64,000 nucleotides of DNA from Mesotaenium endlicherianum (GCA_009602735.1 WELA01004545.1:62001-126000), one strand, 5' to 3'. Shown: positions 34,386-44,655, numbered from the stretch's first letter. Notes: a model not told the origin generated them from the sequence alone. Made by a program: numbers and translations.

Positions 34386-37055
34386 ATGCAAAAAATAACC
34401 ATATTTCTCCTGCTTTGCCTGACCCTGGCCAACCCTTCCATTGCACAAACGGTTTCGGCTTATAAGAACGCCCGTCTTCCCATAGAAGTACGTGTAAAGG
34501 ACTTGCTGAAGCGTATGACGCCGGAAGAAAAATTCTGGCAACTGTTCATGATACCGGGCGACCTGGGTAATGATCCTTCAAAATATAAGAACGGCATTTT
34601 TGGTTTCCAGGTAAATACAGTACAGCAACAGCATGGGGCTGCTGCGCAGCTGTTGAATTATCAATCCGGACAAACCGCGCAACAAACCCTTCAAAAGATC
34701 AACAGTATACAGAAGTATTTTGTAGAACAAACAAGACTGGGCATTCCCATCATTGCTTTTGATGAAGCATTACATGGTCTTATACGGGATGAAGCCACTG
34801 CTTTCCCCCAAGCGATTGCCCTGGCAGCTACCTGGGATACCATATTGATGAACAAAGTGGCTGCTGCCATTGCCAATGAAACAAAATCGAGGGGTATTCG
34901 CCATATTCTTTCACCTGTGGTTAACCTGGCCACCGATGTGCGCTGGGGAAGGGTGGAAGAGACTTATGGAGAAGACCCGGAGCTCTCGGCAGCCATGGGT
35001 GTAGCTTTTGTAAAGGCATTTGAACAAAGAGGTATCATCACCAATCCCAAACATTTTGCGGTGAATCATGGCGAAGGTGGTCGGGATAGTTACCCGATCC
35101 ATTATAATGAAAGGCTGCTCGAAGAAACTTATTTTGTTCCCTTCAAAGCGGTGATACAGAAAGGAGGCGCCAGGAGTATCATGACGGCTTACAATTCGCT
35201 GGATGGTTCGCCCTGTTCTGCCAACGACTGGTTGCTGAATAAAAAACTCAGGAAAGATTGGGGGTTCAAAGGATTTGTGTTGTCCGATGCCGGAGCCACC
35301 GGTGGCGCCAATGTATTACATTTTACGGCAGCAGATTATGCAGAAGCTGGCAAGCAGGCTATTGAGAACGGATTGGATGTGATCTTTCAGACTGCGTATG
35401 AACACCATCAATTGTTTGAAAAACATTTTCTCGATAAGAGCATGAGACCGGGCGCCATTGATAGCGCCGTAGCCAGGGTATTAAGGGCGAAATTCGAACT
35501 GGGTCTTTTTGAAAAGCCTTATGCAGATGCATCGATGCTGGAGCAGTGGAGCATCCAGCAACACAGAGAACTGGCCAAAGAAGCAGCCATCCGTTCAATG
35601 GTGCTGCTGAAGAACGATCACCAGGTATTGCCTTTTACCACATCCATCAAAAAAATTGCGGTGCTTGGTACAGACGCTGCCGAAGCGCGGCTGGGTGGTT
35701 ACAGCGGCCCCGGTATTCATAAGCAATCCATCCTGGCAGGTATACAGGAAAGAGCCGGAAATAATTGGCAGGTAGTGTATGCACCCGGACCCGGAAGGCA
35801 ACATCAACCATGGACGATCGTTCCGGACAGTTGTTTATTTACCATACAAAACGGCAAAAGGGTAGCAGGACTATCAGCAGATTATTTCAACGACATCAGT
35901 TTACAAGGAACGCCGGCATTATCAAGAGTGGATGCATCCATCAATTTTCAATGGACCTTGTTCTCCCCCGATCCCGCAAAGATCAATTATGATTTTTTCT
36001 CTGCAAGATGGACAGGAAAAATACAATCACCTGTAACGGGTAATGTGAACATTGGTATCGACGGCAATGATGGATACCGTTTGTTCATCAACAACCAACT
36101 TATCATCGATAACTGGCAAAAACAAAGCTATTCTACCAGGCTGGCCAATTTTCATTTTGAAAAAGAAAAAGCTTACGATATCAGGGTAGAATATTTTGAA
36201 CCGGCTGGTAATGCACGGTTACACCTTATTTGGAATGCAGGTGTGCAAGACAGCAGCGAATACAAGATACAGCAAGCAGTGAATGCAGCAGCCGGCGCTG
36301 ATATAGCAGTAGTGGTTGCTGGTATTGAAGAAGGAGAGTTCAGGGACAGGGCTTCACTGGCGTTGCCGGGCTTGCAGGAAGAAATGATACAGCGTGTAGC
36401 TGCTTCTGGTAAACGGGTTGTGGTATTGCTGGTAGGTGGCAGCGCTGTTACTATGCATAACTGGCTGGATAAAGTGAACGGTGTATTGGATGTGTGGTAT
36501 CCGGGCGAAGCAGGCGGAGATGCAGTGGCGGCTATTTTATTCGGAGACCGGTCGCCTTCGGGTAAACTGCCCATTACATTCCCGGTGTCGGAAGCGCAAT
36601 TGCCCCTGGTTTATAACCACAAACCTACCGGCCGCGGCGACGATTACAACAACCTTACCGGAATGCCGCTGTTTCCGTTTGGATTCGGGTTGAGTTACAC
36701 AAGTTTTACCTATTCGGATCTCCGGTTGGCGAAACATGTGATCAAAACAGGAGAAACATTGTCGCTCAGCTTTAAACTGAAAAACACAGGTAATTATAAA
36801 TCTGATGAAGTGGTGCAATTATACCTGCACGATGAACTGGCATCCGTGGCAAGGCCTGTTAAAGAACTGAAAGCATTTCAACGGGTAAGCTTTGACAAGG
36901 GAGAAGAAAAAGAAATCCGTTTCAACATTACACCCGATATGCTCACTATGTTGAACATAAACATGAAAGAAGTAATTGAACCAGGGCAGTTCCGCATCAT
37001 GATCGGTAGTTCCAGCAACGACATACGGTTGCGGGAAATATTTCAAGTAAAATAG
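34386..37055 (+). CDS. Glycoside hydrolase family 3 enzyme with PA14 insertion
   Basis: An 889-residue secreted exo-glycosidase (beta-glucosidase or beta-xylosidase type). It has a signal peptide (KITIFLLLCLTLANPSIAQ), a GH3 N-terminal barrel (RMTPEEKFWQLF, IPIIAFDEALHGL, KHFAVNHGEGGRD) with nucleophile Asp301 in FVLSDAGATGG, and a C-terminal GH3 alpha/beta domain (SMVLLKNDHQVLPF) interrupted by a PA14 domain at about residues 485-620 (WTGKIQSPVTGNVNIGIDGN). A fibronectin-III-like end follows (VVQLYLHDELASVARPVKEL). PA14 insertions narrow substrate choice in known GH3 enzymes. It stands about 100 nt after the metal cassette with its own leader. Confidence 0.93.
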   Translation: MQKITIFLLLCLTLANPSIAQTVSAYKNARLPIEVRVKDLLKRMTPEEKFWQLFMIPGDLGNDPSKYKNGIFGFQVNTVQQQHGAAAQLLNYQSGQTAQQTLQKINSIQKYFVEQTRLGIPIIAFDEALHGLIRDEATAFPQAIALAATWDTILMNKVAAAIANETKSRGIRHILSPVVNLATDVRWGRVEETYGEDPELSAAMGVAFVKAFEQRGIITNPKHFAVNHGEGGRDSYPIHYNERLLEETYFVPFKAVIQKGGARSIMTAYNSLDGSPCSANDWLLNKKLRKDWGFKGFVLSDAGATGGANVLHFTAADYAEAGKQAIENGLDVIFQTAYEHHQLFEKHFLDKSMRPGAIDSAVARVLRAKFELGLFEKPYADASMLEQWSIQQHRELAKEAAIRSMVLLKNDHQVLPFTTSIKKIAVLGTDAAEARLGGYSGPGIHKQSILAGIQERAGNNWQVVYAPGPGRQHQPWTIVPDSCLFTIQNGKRVAGLSADYFNDISLQGTPALSRVDASINFQWTLFSPDPAKINYDFFSARWTGKIQSPVTGNVNIGIDGNDGYRLFINNQLIIDNWQKQSYSTRLANFHFEKEKAYDIRVEYFEPAGNARLHLIWNAGVQDSSEYKIQQAVNAAAGADIAVVVAGIEEGEFRDRASLALPGLQEEMIQRVAASGKRVVVLLVGGSAVTMHNWLDKVNGVLDVWYPGEAGGDAVAAILFGDRSPSGKLPITFPVSEAQLPLVYNHKPTGRGDDYNNLTGMPLFPFGFGLSYTSFTYSDLRLAKHVIKTGETLSLSFKLKNTGNYKSDEVVQLYLHDELASVARPVKELKAFQRVSFDKGEEKEIRFNITPDMLTMLNINMKEVIEPGQFRIMIGSSSNDIRLREIFQVK

Positions 37056-37120
37056 TCGACACCCTGAAAGTACTCAGTCAGGTCAACGCAATCGTTTGTC
37101 TGATTTATTCCTTGTTCAGT

Positions 37121-37132
37121 CTTAGCGCTAAG
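37121..37132. repeat. 12-bp perfect palindrome CTTAGCGCTAAG between GH3 and GH29
   Basis: The palindrome lies in the 187-bp gap 37056-37242 and could be an operator for the downstream GH29 gene. No terminator with a U-tract and no clear TAnnTTTG box were found in the gap. Confidence 0.25.
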
Positions 37133-37242
37133 GAAATGCTGCGTGATGAATGAAAGTAATTAATTTAGCCCCTTTCATAATCAGTGAGTACACATTTTAC
37201 TAAAAATCAATTGACATTAAATTATCTAATCTACGATCACGC

Positions 37243-38568
37243 ATGAAGCAGCTTATTACAATGGTTTGCCTGTTTGTTTGTATACAGGCAGGGTTTGCTC
37301 AAAAAAACATCGACCCTAAAGAAATTCACGACAAGATGCAATGGTTTGGCGATGCCAAGCTGGGCATATTCATTCATGCAGGTATTTATGCAGTCAACGG
37401 TATCGACGAATCCTGGAGTTTTCATAATAAAAAGATCAGCTATGCAGATTATATGAAACAACTGCAGGGCTTCACTTTGAAAAAATACGATCCTGCTTTC
37501 TGGGCCAGCCTGATCCAGGAGAGTGGCGCCCGTTACGCAGTTATTACCACCAAGCACCACGATGGAGTAGCCATGTACGACACCAAGCTGAGTAACCTCA
37601 GCATTGTGAAGCAAACGCCTGCTAAAAAAGATATGGTGAAACCTTTCTTCGAAGAATTGCGCAAGCGCAATATCAAATGTGGCGCGTATTATTCACTGAT
37701 TGACTGGAGTTCTGATAACTATCCCGGCTTCCTGAAAGACAGTTCGAGGTATACGGTATCAAAGGATTATGACCGATGGAACCGTTTCCGCGCTTTTTTC
37801 CAGGGACAGATCAAAGAAATATCCGACACATTCCGTCCCGATCTCTGGTGGTTTGATGGAGATTGGGAACACAGTGCCGAAGAGTGGGAGTCACAAAAAG
37901 TAAGGACGATCATTTTGTCGGGCAATCCAAAGTCAATCATTAATGGAAGGCTCCAGGGCTATGGCGATTATGAAACACCGGAACAAAATTTTCCCGTTTC
38001 GCGTCCGGGCTATAACTGGTGGGAGCTGTGCATGACCAGCAATGATAACTGGGGTTTTCATCACGACAATAACTGGAAAACACCCTATGAGGTGATCACT
38101 ATTTTTGCAGATGTGATATCGAATGGCGGCAACCTGTTGCTCGATATGGGACCAAAAGAAGATGGCGCCATTCCGGAAGAACAAATTCATTTGCTGAAAG
38201 AGTTGGGAGCATGGAATAAAAAACACGAAGAAGCCATTTTTAATACAGTCGGCGGATTGCCACAAGGCCATTTTTACGGGCCCTCTACATTGTCCAAAGA
38301 CGCTACTACTTTGTACCTGTTCCTGCACGGAAAAGTAAACGGCCAGGTGATGATCAAAGGGCTCAGCAATAAAATAGAAGAAGTAACCGTACTCGGCAAT
38401 GGCACCAAGCTGCAGTCTAAAGTGGTAGGAAAGATTTCCTGGAGCCCTGTACCCGGCCTGGTTTATATCACAGTACCAGATTCAGTTGCAGATAAATATG
38501 TAACCGTATTGAAGGTGAAATTAGATAAGCCAATCAGGTTATATAAAGGGCATGGGGGATTGAATTAA
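37243..38568 (+). CDS. Alpha-L-fucosidase, glycoside hydrolase family 29 (second copy)
   Basis: A 441-residue secreted fucosidase only moderately like the one at 5471. Signal peptide: ITMVCLFVCIQAGFAQ. GH29 motifs: WFGDAKLGIFIHAGIYAVNG, YAVITTKHHDGVAMYD, CGAYYSLIDWSSDNYP, and RPDLWWFDGDWEHSAEEW with probable nucleophile Asp205. It continues with YETPEQNF, ELCMTSNDNWGFHHD and GGNLLLDMGPKEDG. It has HAG where the first copy has HWG, so substrate preference may differ. Convergent with the rhodanese gene. Confidence 0.92.
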   Translation: MKQLITMVCLFVCIQAGFAQKNIDPKEIHDKMQWFGDAKLGIFIHAGIYAVNGIDESWSFHNKKISYADYMKQLQGFTLKKYDPAFWASLIQESGARYAVITTKHHDGVAMYDTKLSNLSIVKQTPAKKDMVKPFFEELRKRNIKCGAYYSLIDWSSDNYPGFLKDSSRYTVSKDYDRWNRFRAFFQGQIKEISDTFRPDLWWFDGDWEHSAEEWESQKVRTIILSGNPKSIINGRLQGYGDYETPEQNFPVSRPGYNWWELCMTSNDNWGFHHDNNWKTPYEVITIFADVISNGGNLLLDMGPKEDGAIPEEQIHLLKELGAWNKKHEEAIFNTVGGLPQGHFYGPSTLSKDATTLYLFLHGKVNGQVMIKGLSNKIEEVTVLGNGTKLQSKVVGKISWSPVPGLVYITVPDSVADKYVTVLKVKLDKPIRLYKGHGGLN

Positions 38569-38581
38569 ACAATCTGATAGA

Positions 38582-39031
38582 TCAATTGTGATTGCTGTTG
38601 CTGGCAGCTGGATAATTTTTATCCAGCCAATCTGCTTTGATATTCTTAGGCAGATCGAGCAGCCGCGCATTTTTGAATCCCATTTCCTTTAATGCAGCAA
38701 AGGCGGGCCGGATATTCGGACATTTATCGAACGGACAACAGCCGCAATAAATGATCACTTCCGTGTCTTTTTTTACCCCTTTTAAATAGTCTTTTAATTT
38801 TTGAATATTACCCGCTTCATGCGCAGCGCCAATATTCACCGATCCCTTGATCAGGGCGCCGGGGCCCACGCATAAAACAAGCATACCATTGGTCTGGTTG
38901 CTGGTGATCTTTTCGGCAAGAAAGGCCGGCGCCATTAACTGGCTGCTGGTCCAGGGTTCGTTGTTTTGTGCTATCGCCATATTCCCCAACAAGAACAGGC
39001 TGGTAAGGAGGAGGAAAAACGGGTACTTCAT
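38582..39031 (-). CDS. Secreted rhodanese-like domain protein
   Basis: This 149-residue protein has a signal peptide (KYPFFLLLTSLFLLGNMAIA) and a single rhodanese fold: GMLVLCVGPGALIKGSVNIG and the active loop IIYCGCCPFDKCPNIRPA. The loop holds several cysteines instead of the usual short CR loop, so it may bind metal or act on thiols rather than do sulfur transfer. It lies 51 nt downstream of the TonB receptor on the same strand, so it is probably co-expressed. Confidence 0.8.
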   Translation of the reverse strand: MKYPFFLLLTSLFLLGNMAIAQNNEPWTSSQLMAPAFLAEKITSNQTNGMLVLCVGPGALIKGSVNIGAAHEAGNIQKLKDYLKGVKKDTEVIIYCGCCPFDKCPNIRPAFAALKEMGFKNARLLDLPKNIKADWLDKNYPAASNSNHN

Positions 39032-39082
39032 GCTTCTTTTTTACAAAAATAATAGATCAGGCTTTCATTTTTGCTGCATCCA

Positions 39083-41245
39083 TTACAATTTTACCGCTAC
39101 ACCAATATAAAAGCTCCTTCCAATTGCAGGAATGATACCGGGACCTGGATACTCGTCTGTACGGCGGGTAAAATATGCTTTATCGGCCAGGTTATTGATA
39201 CCTGCTTTGATTGCATAGTTGCAGATCTTATAAGTAGCGCTTACATCAAGCACAGTATAAGCGGGAATGTATCCTGCAATGGGATCGCTGCTGCGCACTA
39301 CGTTTGATGCATCTCCATAGGCATCGCCCGTACGGTTAAACTGGAAAGTACCGGAGAAACGGGGACTGCTGTAAATAATACCCAGTCGGTTAATTGTTTT
39401 AGCAGAAGCTTCCACGCGCTTGCCATTGAATTCACCGGAAGTATATTTTGCATCGATGAAAGCGAGCGAGTTAAAAATACTTATGCCGTTTTTAGAAGCA
39501 GGGTTCAGGTATTTCAGGAGGTTGAATTCTATATAGCTTTCAATACCCTTGTGCACACTGTTGGCAATATTGGTACGATAGGAATATTGATTTCCCCGAT
39601 TATCTGTTTTCAGTACTACACCGATGCGGTTGTTGTAAAGCAGGTAGAAGCCGCTGATATCGAAATTCAGGAAATTCTTAACCGTACCACGGTATCCCAG
39701 GTCGGCATTGAATCCCGATGCATCTTTCAGGTTCGGATCTATTTTAGAAGTAACCCCAAATGGCTCCAATTGGCTATAATCGATCGGACGGTAAGCCTGG
39801 CTGATGTTTCCATACAGGCTTGTATTGTGTGTGGGTTTGTATTCAAGACCCAATCCGAAAAGCGGAAAATAACGGTTCCGGCTTTGATTGGCCACCATCT
39901 TATCCAACCCGTCAACTTTATATCCTTTAGCGGTACTGTGCAGGTATTCAAAACGGAAACCAGGTGTAACGGTAAAGTTATCCGCTACCTTAAAAATATT
40001 TTCTACGAAAGGAGCGATGTTGGTAGTGGTAAAATCAAGATTGTATCCCCAGTCACCATTAATGTGCAGGTCAAAATCGCTGGCGGTAGTGCCTTCACCG
40101 CCACCTTTCCTGTTGAACCATGCATAACTGTAGCGGAGTCCGCCTGCCAGTACAGATTCGTTATTACCTAAAGCATAACGGTGAGATATCCTGAATTCTG
40201 TTGTGGTATTGTGCATGTCTTCAGTGCCCACTTCCCGGGGAACAAAAGCATTGGTAGCAGGATCAATCACATCAAGCGCTTCCGGACCTCCGTCTTCATT
40301 CCGCCAAACAAGCGAACGGTTGCTGAATAAATAAGATGATTTGAAGCTGATGGTTGTTTTTTCAGACGGGTTATAATCGAGATAAGCCGTTACAATATTC
40401 CAGGGGCTTTTCAACCAGTTGCGCGCGCGGGTAGAAGTCTTGGGATTGGCCTGGAACATGCTGTCAGTAAGACCTCCCGGCATGTGTACCTGGTTACGCA
40501 ATAAGGAATATTCCACACCCACTTTCACTTTGTCGGAAGCGGCGTACTGTACTTTACCAAAGCCGGAGAACTGCCACTGGTCGCTATTGGCCCGGTAGCC
40601 TTGCATATTGCGGTATTGAAGGAAGCCATAATAGCTCCATTTCTTATACGTTCCGCCGAATGAATTGAAAGAATTGAATAGGCCATAGCTGCCAACGGTA
40701 AGTGAAGTATTGAATTCAGCGGGCTTGTCGGCTGGTGCATTTTTGATAACATAGTTAACCAGGCCCCCGAACTGCGAACCGAACTGCAACGATGCCGCAC
40801 CGCGCACCATTTCAATACGGTTGACCGCTTCCATGGGGGGCAAGTAATACGCTTCATTATAACCATAAATATCGGAGCTGATATTATAGCCATTCTGACG
40901 GGTATTCATTTCTATGCTTTGCGTGGGGTTGAGACCGCGGGTGGCAATACCATTGGCCGTAAAACCACTGCTTTCTGTTTCTACAATATTGAGCCCGGGA
41001 ATCCTTCCCAGGATCTGGCGGGTATTGTTGATGGCCTTATTGGCATCCAGACTATCAGTAATAATAACTTCATTCTTCTTCCCGGCATAGATAATACCTT
41101 CCTTTACATCCATCATGTGGCCCACGCCATTGACGGTGCGGTAACCGGTGATGGTTACGTGTTTCAGGGTCCGGGCGCTGTCCTGCTGCGCAAAACCGGT
41201 CAAACCACTCAAAATCAATAATGCTGTTGCAATTAATCCTTTCAT
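39083..41245 (-). CDS. TonB-dependent receptor (siderophore/FecA type)
   Basis: A 720-residue outer membrane receptor for an iron chelate or similar ligand. It has a signal peptide (KGLIATALLILSGLTGFAQ), a TonB-box-like HVTITGYRT, a plug domain (NNTRQILGRIPGLNIVETES, RIEMVRGAASLQFGSQFGG) and a 22-strand type barrel ending in SFYIGVAVKL. There is no SusD partner and no carboxypeptidase-like domain, which points to siderophore or metal uptake rather than glycans. The frame opens at 41290, but the ATG at 41245 precedes the signal peptide. Divergent from rhaT. Confidence 0.9.
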   Translation of the reverse strand: MKGLIATALLILSGLTGFAQQDSARTLKHVTITGYRTVNGVGHMMDVKEGIIYAGKKNEVIITDSLDANKAINNTRQILGRIPGLNIVETESSGFTANGIATRGLNPTQSIEMNTRQNGYNISSDIYGYNEAYYLPPMEAVNRIEMVRGAASLQFGSQFGGLVNYVIKNAPADKPAEFNTSLTVGSYGLFNSFNSFGGTYKKWSYYGFLQYRNMQGYRANSDQWQFSGFGKVQYAASDKVKVGVEYSLLRNQVHMPGGLTDSMFQANPKTSTRARNWLKSPWNIVTAYLDYNPSEKTTISFKSSYLFSNRSLVWRNEDGGPEALDVIDPATNAFVPREVGTEDMHNTTTEFRISHRYALGNNESVLAGGLRYSYAWFNRKGGGEGTTASDFDLHINGDWGYNLDFTTTNIAPFVENIFKVADNFTVTPGFRFEYLHSTAKGYKVDGLDKMVANQSRNRYFPLFGLGLEYKPTHNTSLYGNISQAYRPIDYSQLEPFGVTSKIDPNLKDASGFNADLGYRGTVKNFLNFDISGFYLLYNNRIGVVLKTDNRGNQYSYRTNIANSVHKGIESYIEFNLLKYLNPASKNGISIFNSLAFIDAKYTSGEFNGKRVEASAKTINRLGIIYSSPRFSGTFQFNRTGDAYGDASNVVRSSDPIAGYIPAYTVLDVSATYKICNYAIKAGINNLADKAYFTRRTDEYPGPGIIPAIGRSFYIGVAVKL

Positions 41246-41384
41246 TGTGTTCTTTTGACTAAAATTTTGCGCAAAGTTGTCTGAATTCAAAAGCCGTCAC
41301 TATCAAAATCGGGAAAATGGGGTTACGAATCATGGAATTTGTGGGTGCAGGACAGGACATGATGGCCGGTTAAGAGAGGAGAAA

Positions 41385-41392
41385 TAGATTTG
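41385..41392 (+). promoter_or_regulatory. TAGATTTG -7 box of the rhamnose operon
   Basis: An exact TAnnTTTG match 5 nt before the rhaT ATG (41398). Transcription from it would begin at or next to the start codon, giving a leaderless or nearly leaderless mRNA. No clear TTTG -33 partner was seen. Confidence 0.4.
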
Positions 41393-41397
41393 CTTAT

Positions 41398-42483
41398 ATG
41401 ATGCTGATTACGCTTGCCGGAGTATTATTCCATTTTTTAGGCGGGTTCGCCTCAGGTAGTTTTTACATGCCTTTTAAAAAGGTAAAAGGCTGGAGTTGGG
41501 AAAGCTTCTGGATCGTGGGAGGGATCTTCTCCTGGACCATCGCCCCGCTCGTGGCAGCCTGGCTCACCATCCCCGGATTTGTAGGTATCATCAGGCAGGC
41601 GCCTAAGCCGGTGATCGGCTCTACTTACCTGATGGGGCTACTTTGGGGTATCGGCGGACTCACATACGGTCTGGGTGTCCGTTACCTGGGCGTGGCATTG
41701 GGCAGCTCTATCATTCTCGGGCTCTGTTCGGTCTTCGGCTCCCTGGTGCCATCTGTCTATTATTATTTCAACCCGCAACCGGGAAAAGATACCATTGCCG
41801 ATCTGTTCACGCATACCTGGGGACAATGGGTACTGGCAGGATTGGTACTTTGTATCATTGGCATCATCATTTGCGGCAAAGCGGGCAGTATGAAAGATGA
41901 GGAAATGGGGCATGCGAAAACAGATGCTTCCGGCAGTGAATTCAACATCACACGCGGATTAACACTGGCCATTATATCGGGTGTGCTCAGCGCCTGCTTC
42001 AGCTTTGGTATAGAAGCCGGCAGCAGCATGGCTATTGTGGCCAACCAGTTGTGGAAGACGGCCAATCCCGCTGAAACAGGGGAGTTCCTGTTCAGAAATA
42101 ATGTGGTATTTGTGGTTATATTGTGGGGTGGGCTTACCACTAATTTCATCTGGTGTATGGTACTCAATGCACGCAACAAAAGCTTTGGTGATTATATCAA
42201 TCGTGCAACGCCTTTGCTGAAAAATTATTTGTTGTGCGCACTTGGCGGTGTCACCTGGTTCCTGCAGTTTTTCTTCTACGGTATGGGAGAAAGCAAAATG
42301 GGTAATGGCGCCAGCTCCTGGATATTACACATGTCTTTTATCATACTCATAGCCAATATGTGGGGTATCCTGTCGAAAGAATGGAAAGGTACCCATGGGC
42401 CCACCAAACGAACCATTGCGATAGGCATCGCTACCATCATCGCTTCGGTATTGGTAGTAGGGTATGGTAATTCAATCAAATAG
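41398..42483 (+). CDS. rhaT: L-rhamnose/proton symporter
   Basis: A 361-residue inner membrane protein with about ten hydrophobic helices that imports L-rhamnose with protons. It aligns by eye with E. coli RhaT: YMPFKKVKGWSWESFW, GLLWGIGGLTYGLGVRYLG, RGLTLAIISGVLSACFSFG, and LGGVTWFLQFFFYGMGESKM followed by SWILHMSFIILIANMWG. Two ATGs lie in tandem (41398, 41401). It is the first gene of the rhamnose operon, with its stop codon directly abutting the ATG of the aldolase/dehydrogenase gene. Confidence 0.95.
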   Translation: MMLITLAGVLFHFLGGFASGSFYMPFKKVKGWSWESFWIVGGIFSWTIAPLVAAWLTIPGFVGIIRQAPKPVIGSTYLMGLLWGIGGLTYGLGVRYLGVALGSSIILGLCSVFGSLVPSVYYYFNPQPGKDTIADLFTHTWGQWVLAGLVLCIIGIIICGKAGSMKDEEMGHAKTDASGSEFNITRGLTLAIISGVLSACFSFGIEAGSSMAIVANQLWKTANPAETGEFLFRNNVVFVVILWGGLTTNFIWCMVLNARNKSFGDYINRATPLLKNYLLCALGGVTWFLQFFFYGMGESKMGNGASSWILHMSFIILIANMWGILSKEWKGTHGPTKRTIAIGIATIIASVLVVGYGNSIK

Positions 42484-44595
42484 ATGAAAATGCAATTCAA
42501 ATACGTAAACTATTTATGGGACGAGCGTGAAGCCGCTGCGCTCGCAGGTGATGAAGTGGCCCTGCTCATTTATCGCTCTAATTTATTGGGTGCAGATCTT
42601 CGTTTAACCAACTATGGCGGAGGCAATACATCATGCAAAGCCATGGCGAAAGACCCGCTCACGGGTGAAATGAAAGAAATTATGTGGGTGAAGGGATCTG
42701 GTGGCGACCTGGGCACGCTGAAGAAAAGCGGCCTCGCGGCATTGTATGTAGATCGCTTACGCAGCCTGGAAAATGTATACCGTGGCCGCGCGCACGAAGA
42801 TGAAATGGTGGAATTATTCAACCACTGCATCTACGACCTCGCTTCCAAAGCGCCATCCATCGATACACCATTGCATGGTTTTCTTCCTTTCAAACACATC
42901 GATCACCTGCATCCCGATGCAGCCATTGCCATAGCGGCTGCCAAAGATGGCAAACGCATTACGCAGGAACTGTTTGGCGGAACCATCGGCTGGGTAGATT
43001 GGCAACGGCCGGGGTTCGACCTGGGCCTGCAACTGCGTCAATGCCTGGAACAAAATCCTGGTATCCGCGGCATCATGCTGGGCTCGCACGGGCTGTTCAC
43101 CTGGGGCGATACGGCTTATGAAAGTTATGTGAACACATTGGAAGTAGTGGAACGTTGTGCCGCTTATATCGAAGAAAATATTCAAAAGAATGGATCTGTA
43201 TTCGGCGGAGAAAAAATAACAGCACTACCCAAAGAGCAGCGCCTGCAACAGGCAGCCTCGCTCGCGCCTTTGCTGCGCGGGTTTTGTTCCAGCCATACAA
43301 AAATGGTGGGACATTTTACAGACGACGACCGCGTATTGCAATTCATCGACTCCAACGACCTCGACCGTTTGGCGCCGATGGGTACCAGCTGCCCCGATCA
43401 TTTCCTGCGTACCAAGATCAGTCCGCTGGTATTGAACCTGCAACCGGGCGCCAATCTTTCAGATGCCGCTGCATTAAAGCAACAATTGCTGCCACTGTTC
43501 AAATCATATCGCAGCATGTATGCAGATTATTATAACAAATGCAAGCACGATAATAGTCCCGCTATGCGCGATCCCAACCCGGTAGTAATATTATATCCGG
43601 GTGTAGGCATGTTCACTTTTGCGAAAGACAAACAGACAGCGCGCGTTGCCGCAGAATTTTATATCAACGCCATCAACGTCATGCGTGGCGCAGAAGCGAT
43701 ATCGAGCTACACTTCATTGCCCAGGCAGGAAGCTTTTGATATAGAATACTGGTTACTGGAAGAAGCCAAGTTGCAGCGCATGCCCAAACCCAAAGCGCTC
43801 TCCGGGCGTGTAGCGTTGGTAACAGGCAGTGCAGGAGGCATAGGCAAAGCCATTGCAAGAAAGTTTGCAGCAGAAGGCGCCTGTGTTTTCATCAATGATG
43901 TGAATGAAGAAAGATTGCAAGGCGCGAAAGCAGAATTTGAACAGGCTTTCGGAAAAGATGCCGTGGCGGCAGGATTGCTCAATGTAACAGATGCCGCACA
44001 AATACACAATGCCATGCAGCAAGCTGTGCTGGCTTTCGGAGGCGTTGATATCATCGTAAACAATGCCGGCATCAGTATTTCCAAACCATTGGCAGATCAT
44101 ACAGTAGCCGATTGGGACAAACTCTATGATATATTGGTAAAAGGACAATTCCTGGTATCGCAAGTTGCAGTAGACATCCTGCGCAAACAGGCAATGGGCG
44201 GCGATATCATCAATATTGTATCGAAGAACGCCGTAGTAGCCGGACCCAATAACGCCGGTTATGGCTCGGCCAAAGCGGCGCAGGCACATCTTTCACGCCT
44301 GTTGGCGGCTGAACTGGGTGCAGAAAAAATACGTGTGAACATCGTGAATCCCGATGCGGTGATCGCCGATTCCAATATCTGGGCCGGCGGCTGGGCCGAA
44401 GGGCGCGCAAAAGCTTATGGCATCAGTGTAGAAGAATTACCTGCTTATTATGCCAAGCGTACTTTGCTGGGAGAAGCCATCCTGCCCGAAGATATTGCCA
44501 ATGCCTGCTATGTACTGGTAAGCGGCTTGCTGAACAAATCAACAGGCAATGTATTGAATGTTGATGGAGGCGTTGCCGCAGGATTTTTACGCTGA
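42484..44595 (+). CDS. Bifunctional rhamnulose-1-phosphate aldolase / short-chain dehydrogenase
   Basis: A 703-residue cytoplasmic fusion. The N-terminal class II aldolase domain (about 1-410: RLTNYGGGNTSCK, HGFLPFKHIDHLHPDA with zinc-ligand His residues, MLGSHGLFTWGD) splits L-rhamnulose 1-phosphate into DHAP and L-lactaldehyde. The C-terminal SDR domain (about 435-703: ALVTGSAGGIGKAIA cofactor loop, NNAGIS, a YGSAKAA catalytic Tyr-x3-Lys region) should oxidise lactaldehyde. This fusion is the known alternative to separate RhaD plus dehydrogenase. It directly abuts rhaT and precedes the isomerase by 60 nt. Confidence 0.95.
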   Translation: MKMQFKYVNYLWDEREAAALAGDEVALLIYRSNLLGADLRLTNYGGGNTSCKAMAKDPLTGEMKEIMWVKGSGGDLGTLKKSGLAALYVDRLRSLENVYRGRAHEDEMVELFNHCIYDLASKAPSIDTPLHGFLPFKHIDHLHPDAAIAIAAAKDGKRITQELFGGTIGWVDWQRPGFDLGLQLRQCLEQNPGIRGIMLGSHGLFTWGDTAYESYVNTLEVVERCAAYIEENIQKNGSVFGGEKITALPKEQRLQQAASLAPLLRGFCSSHTKMVGHFTDDDRVLQFIDSNDLDRLAPMGTSCPDHFLRTKISPLVLNLQPGANLSDAAALKQQLLPLFKSYRSMYADYYNKCKHDNSPAMRDPNPVVILYPGVGMFTFAKDKQTARVAAEFYINAINVMRGAEAISSYTSLPRQEAFDIEYWLLEEAKLQRMPKPKALSGRVALVTGSAGGIGKAIARKFAAEGACVFINDVNEERLQGAKAEFEQAFGKDAVAAGLLNVTDAAQIHNAMQQAVLAFGGVDIIVNNAGISISKPLADHTVADWDKLYDILVKGQFLVSQVAVDILRKQAMGGDIINIVSKNAVVAGPNNAGYGSAKAAQAHLSRLLAAELGAEKIRVNIVNPDAVIADSNIWAGGWAEGRAKAYGISVEELPAYYAKRTLLGEAILPEDIANACYVLVSGLLNKSTGNVLNVDGGVAAGFLR

Positions 44596-44655
44596 TAGAA
44601 TGGCTGGTGATGAATAAGGTTTGATATTTGATAAAGATTGCTAAACGATAGAACA

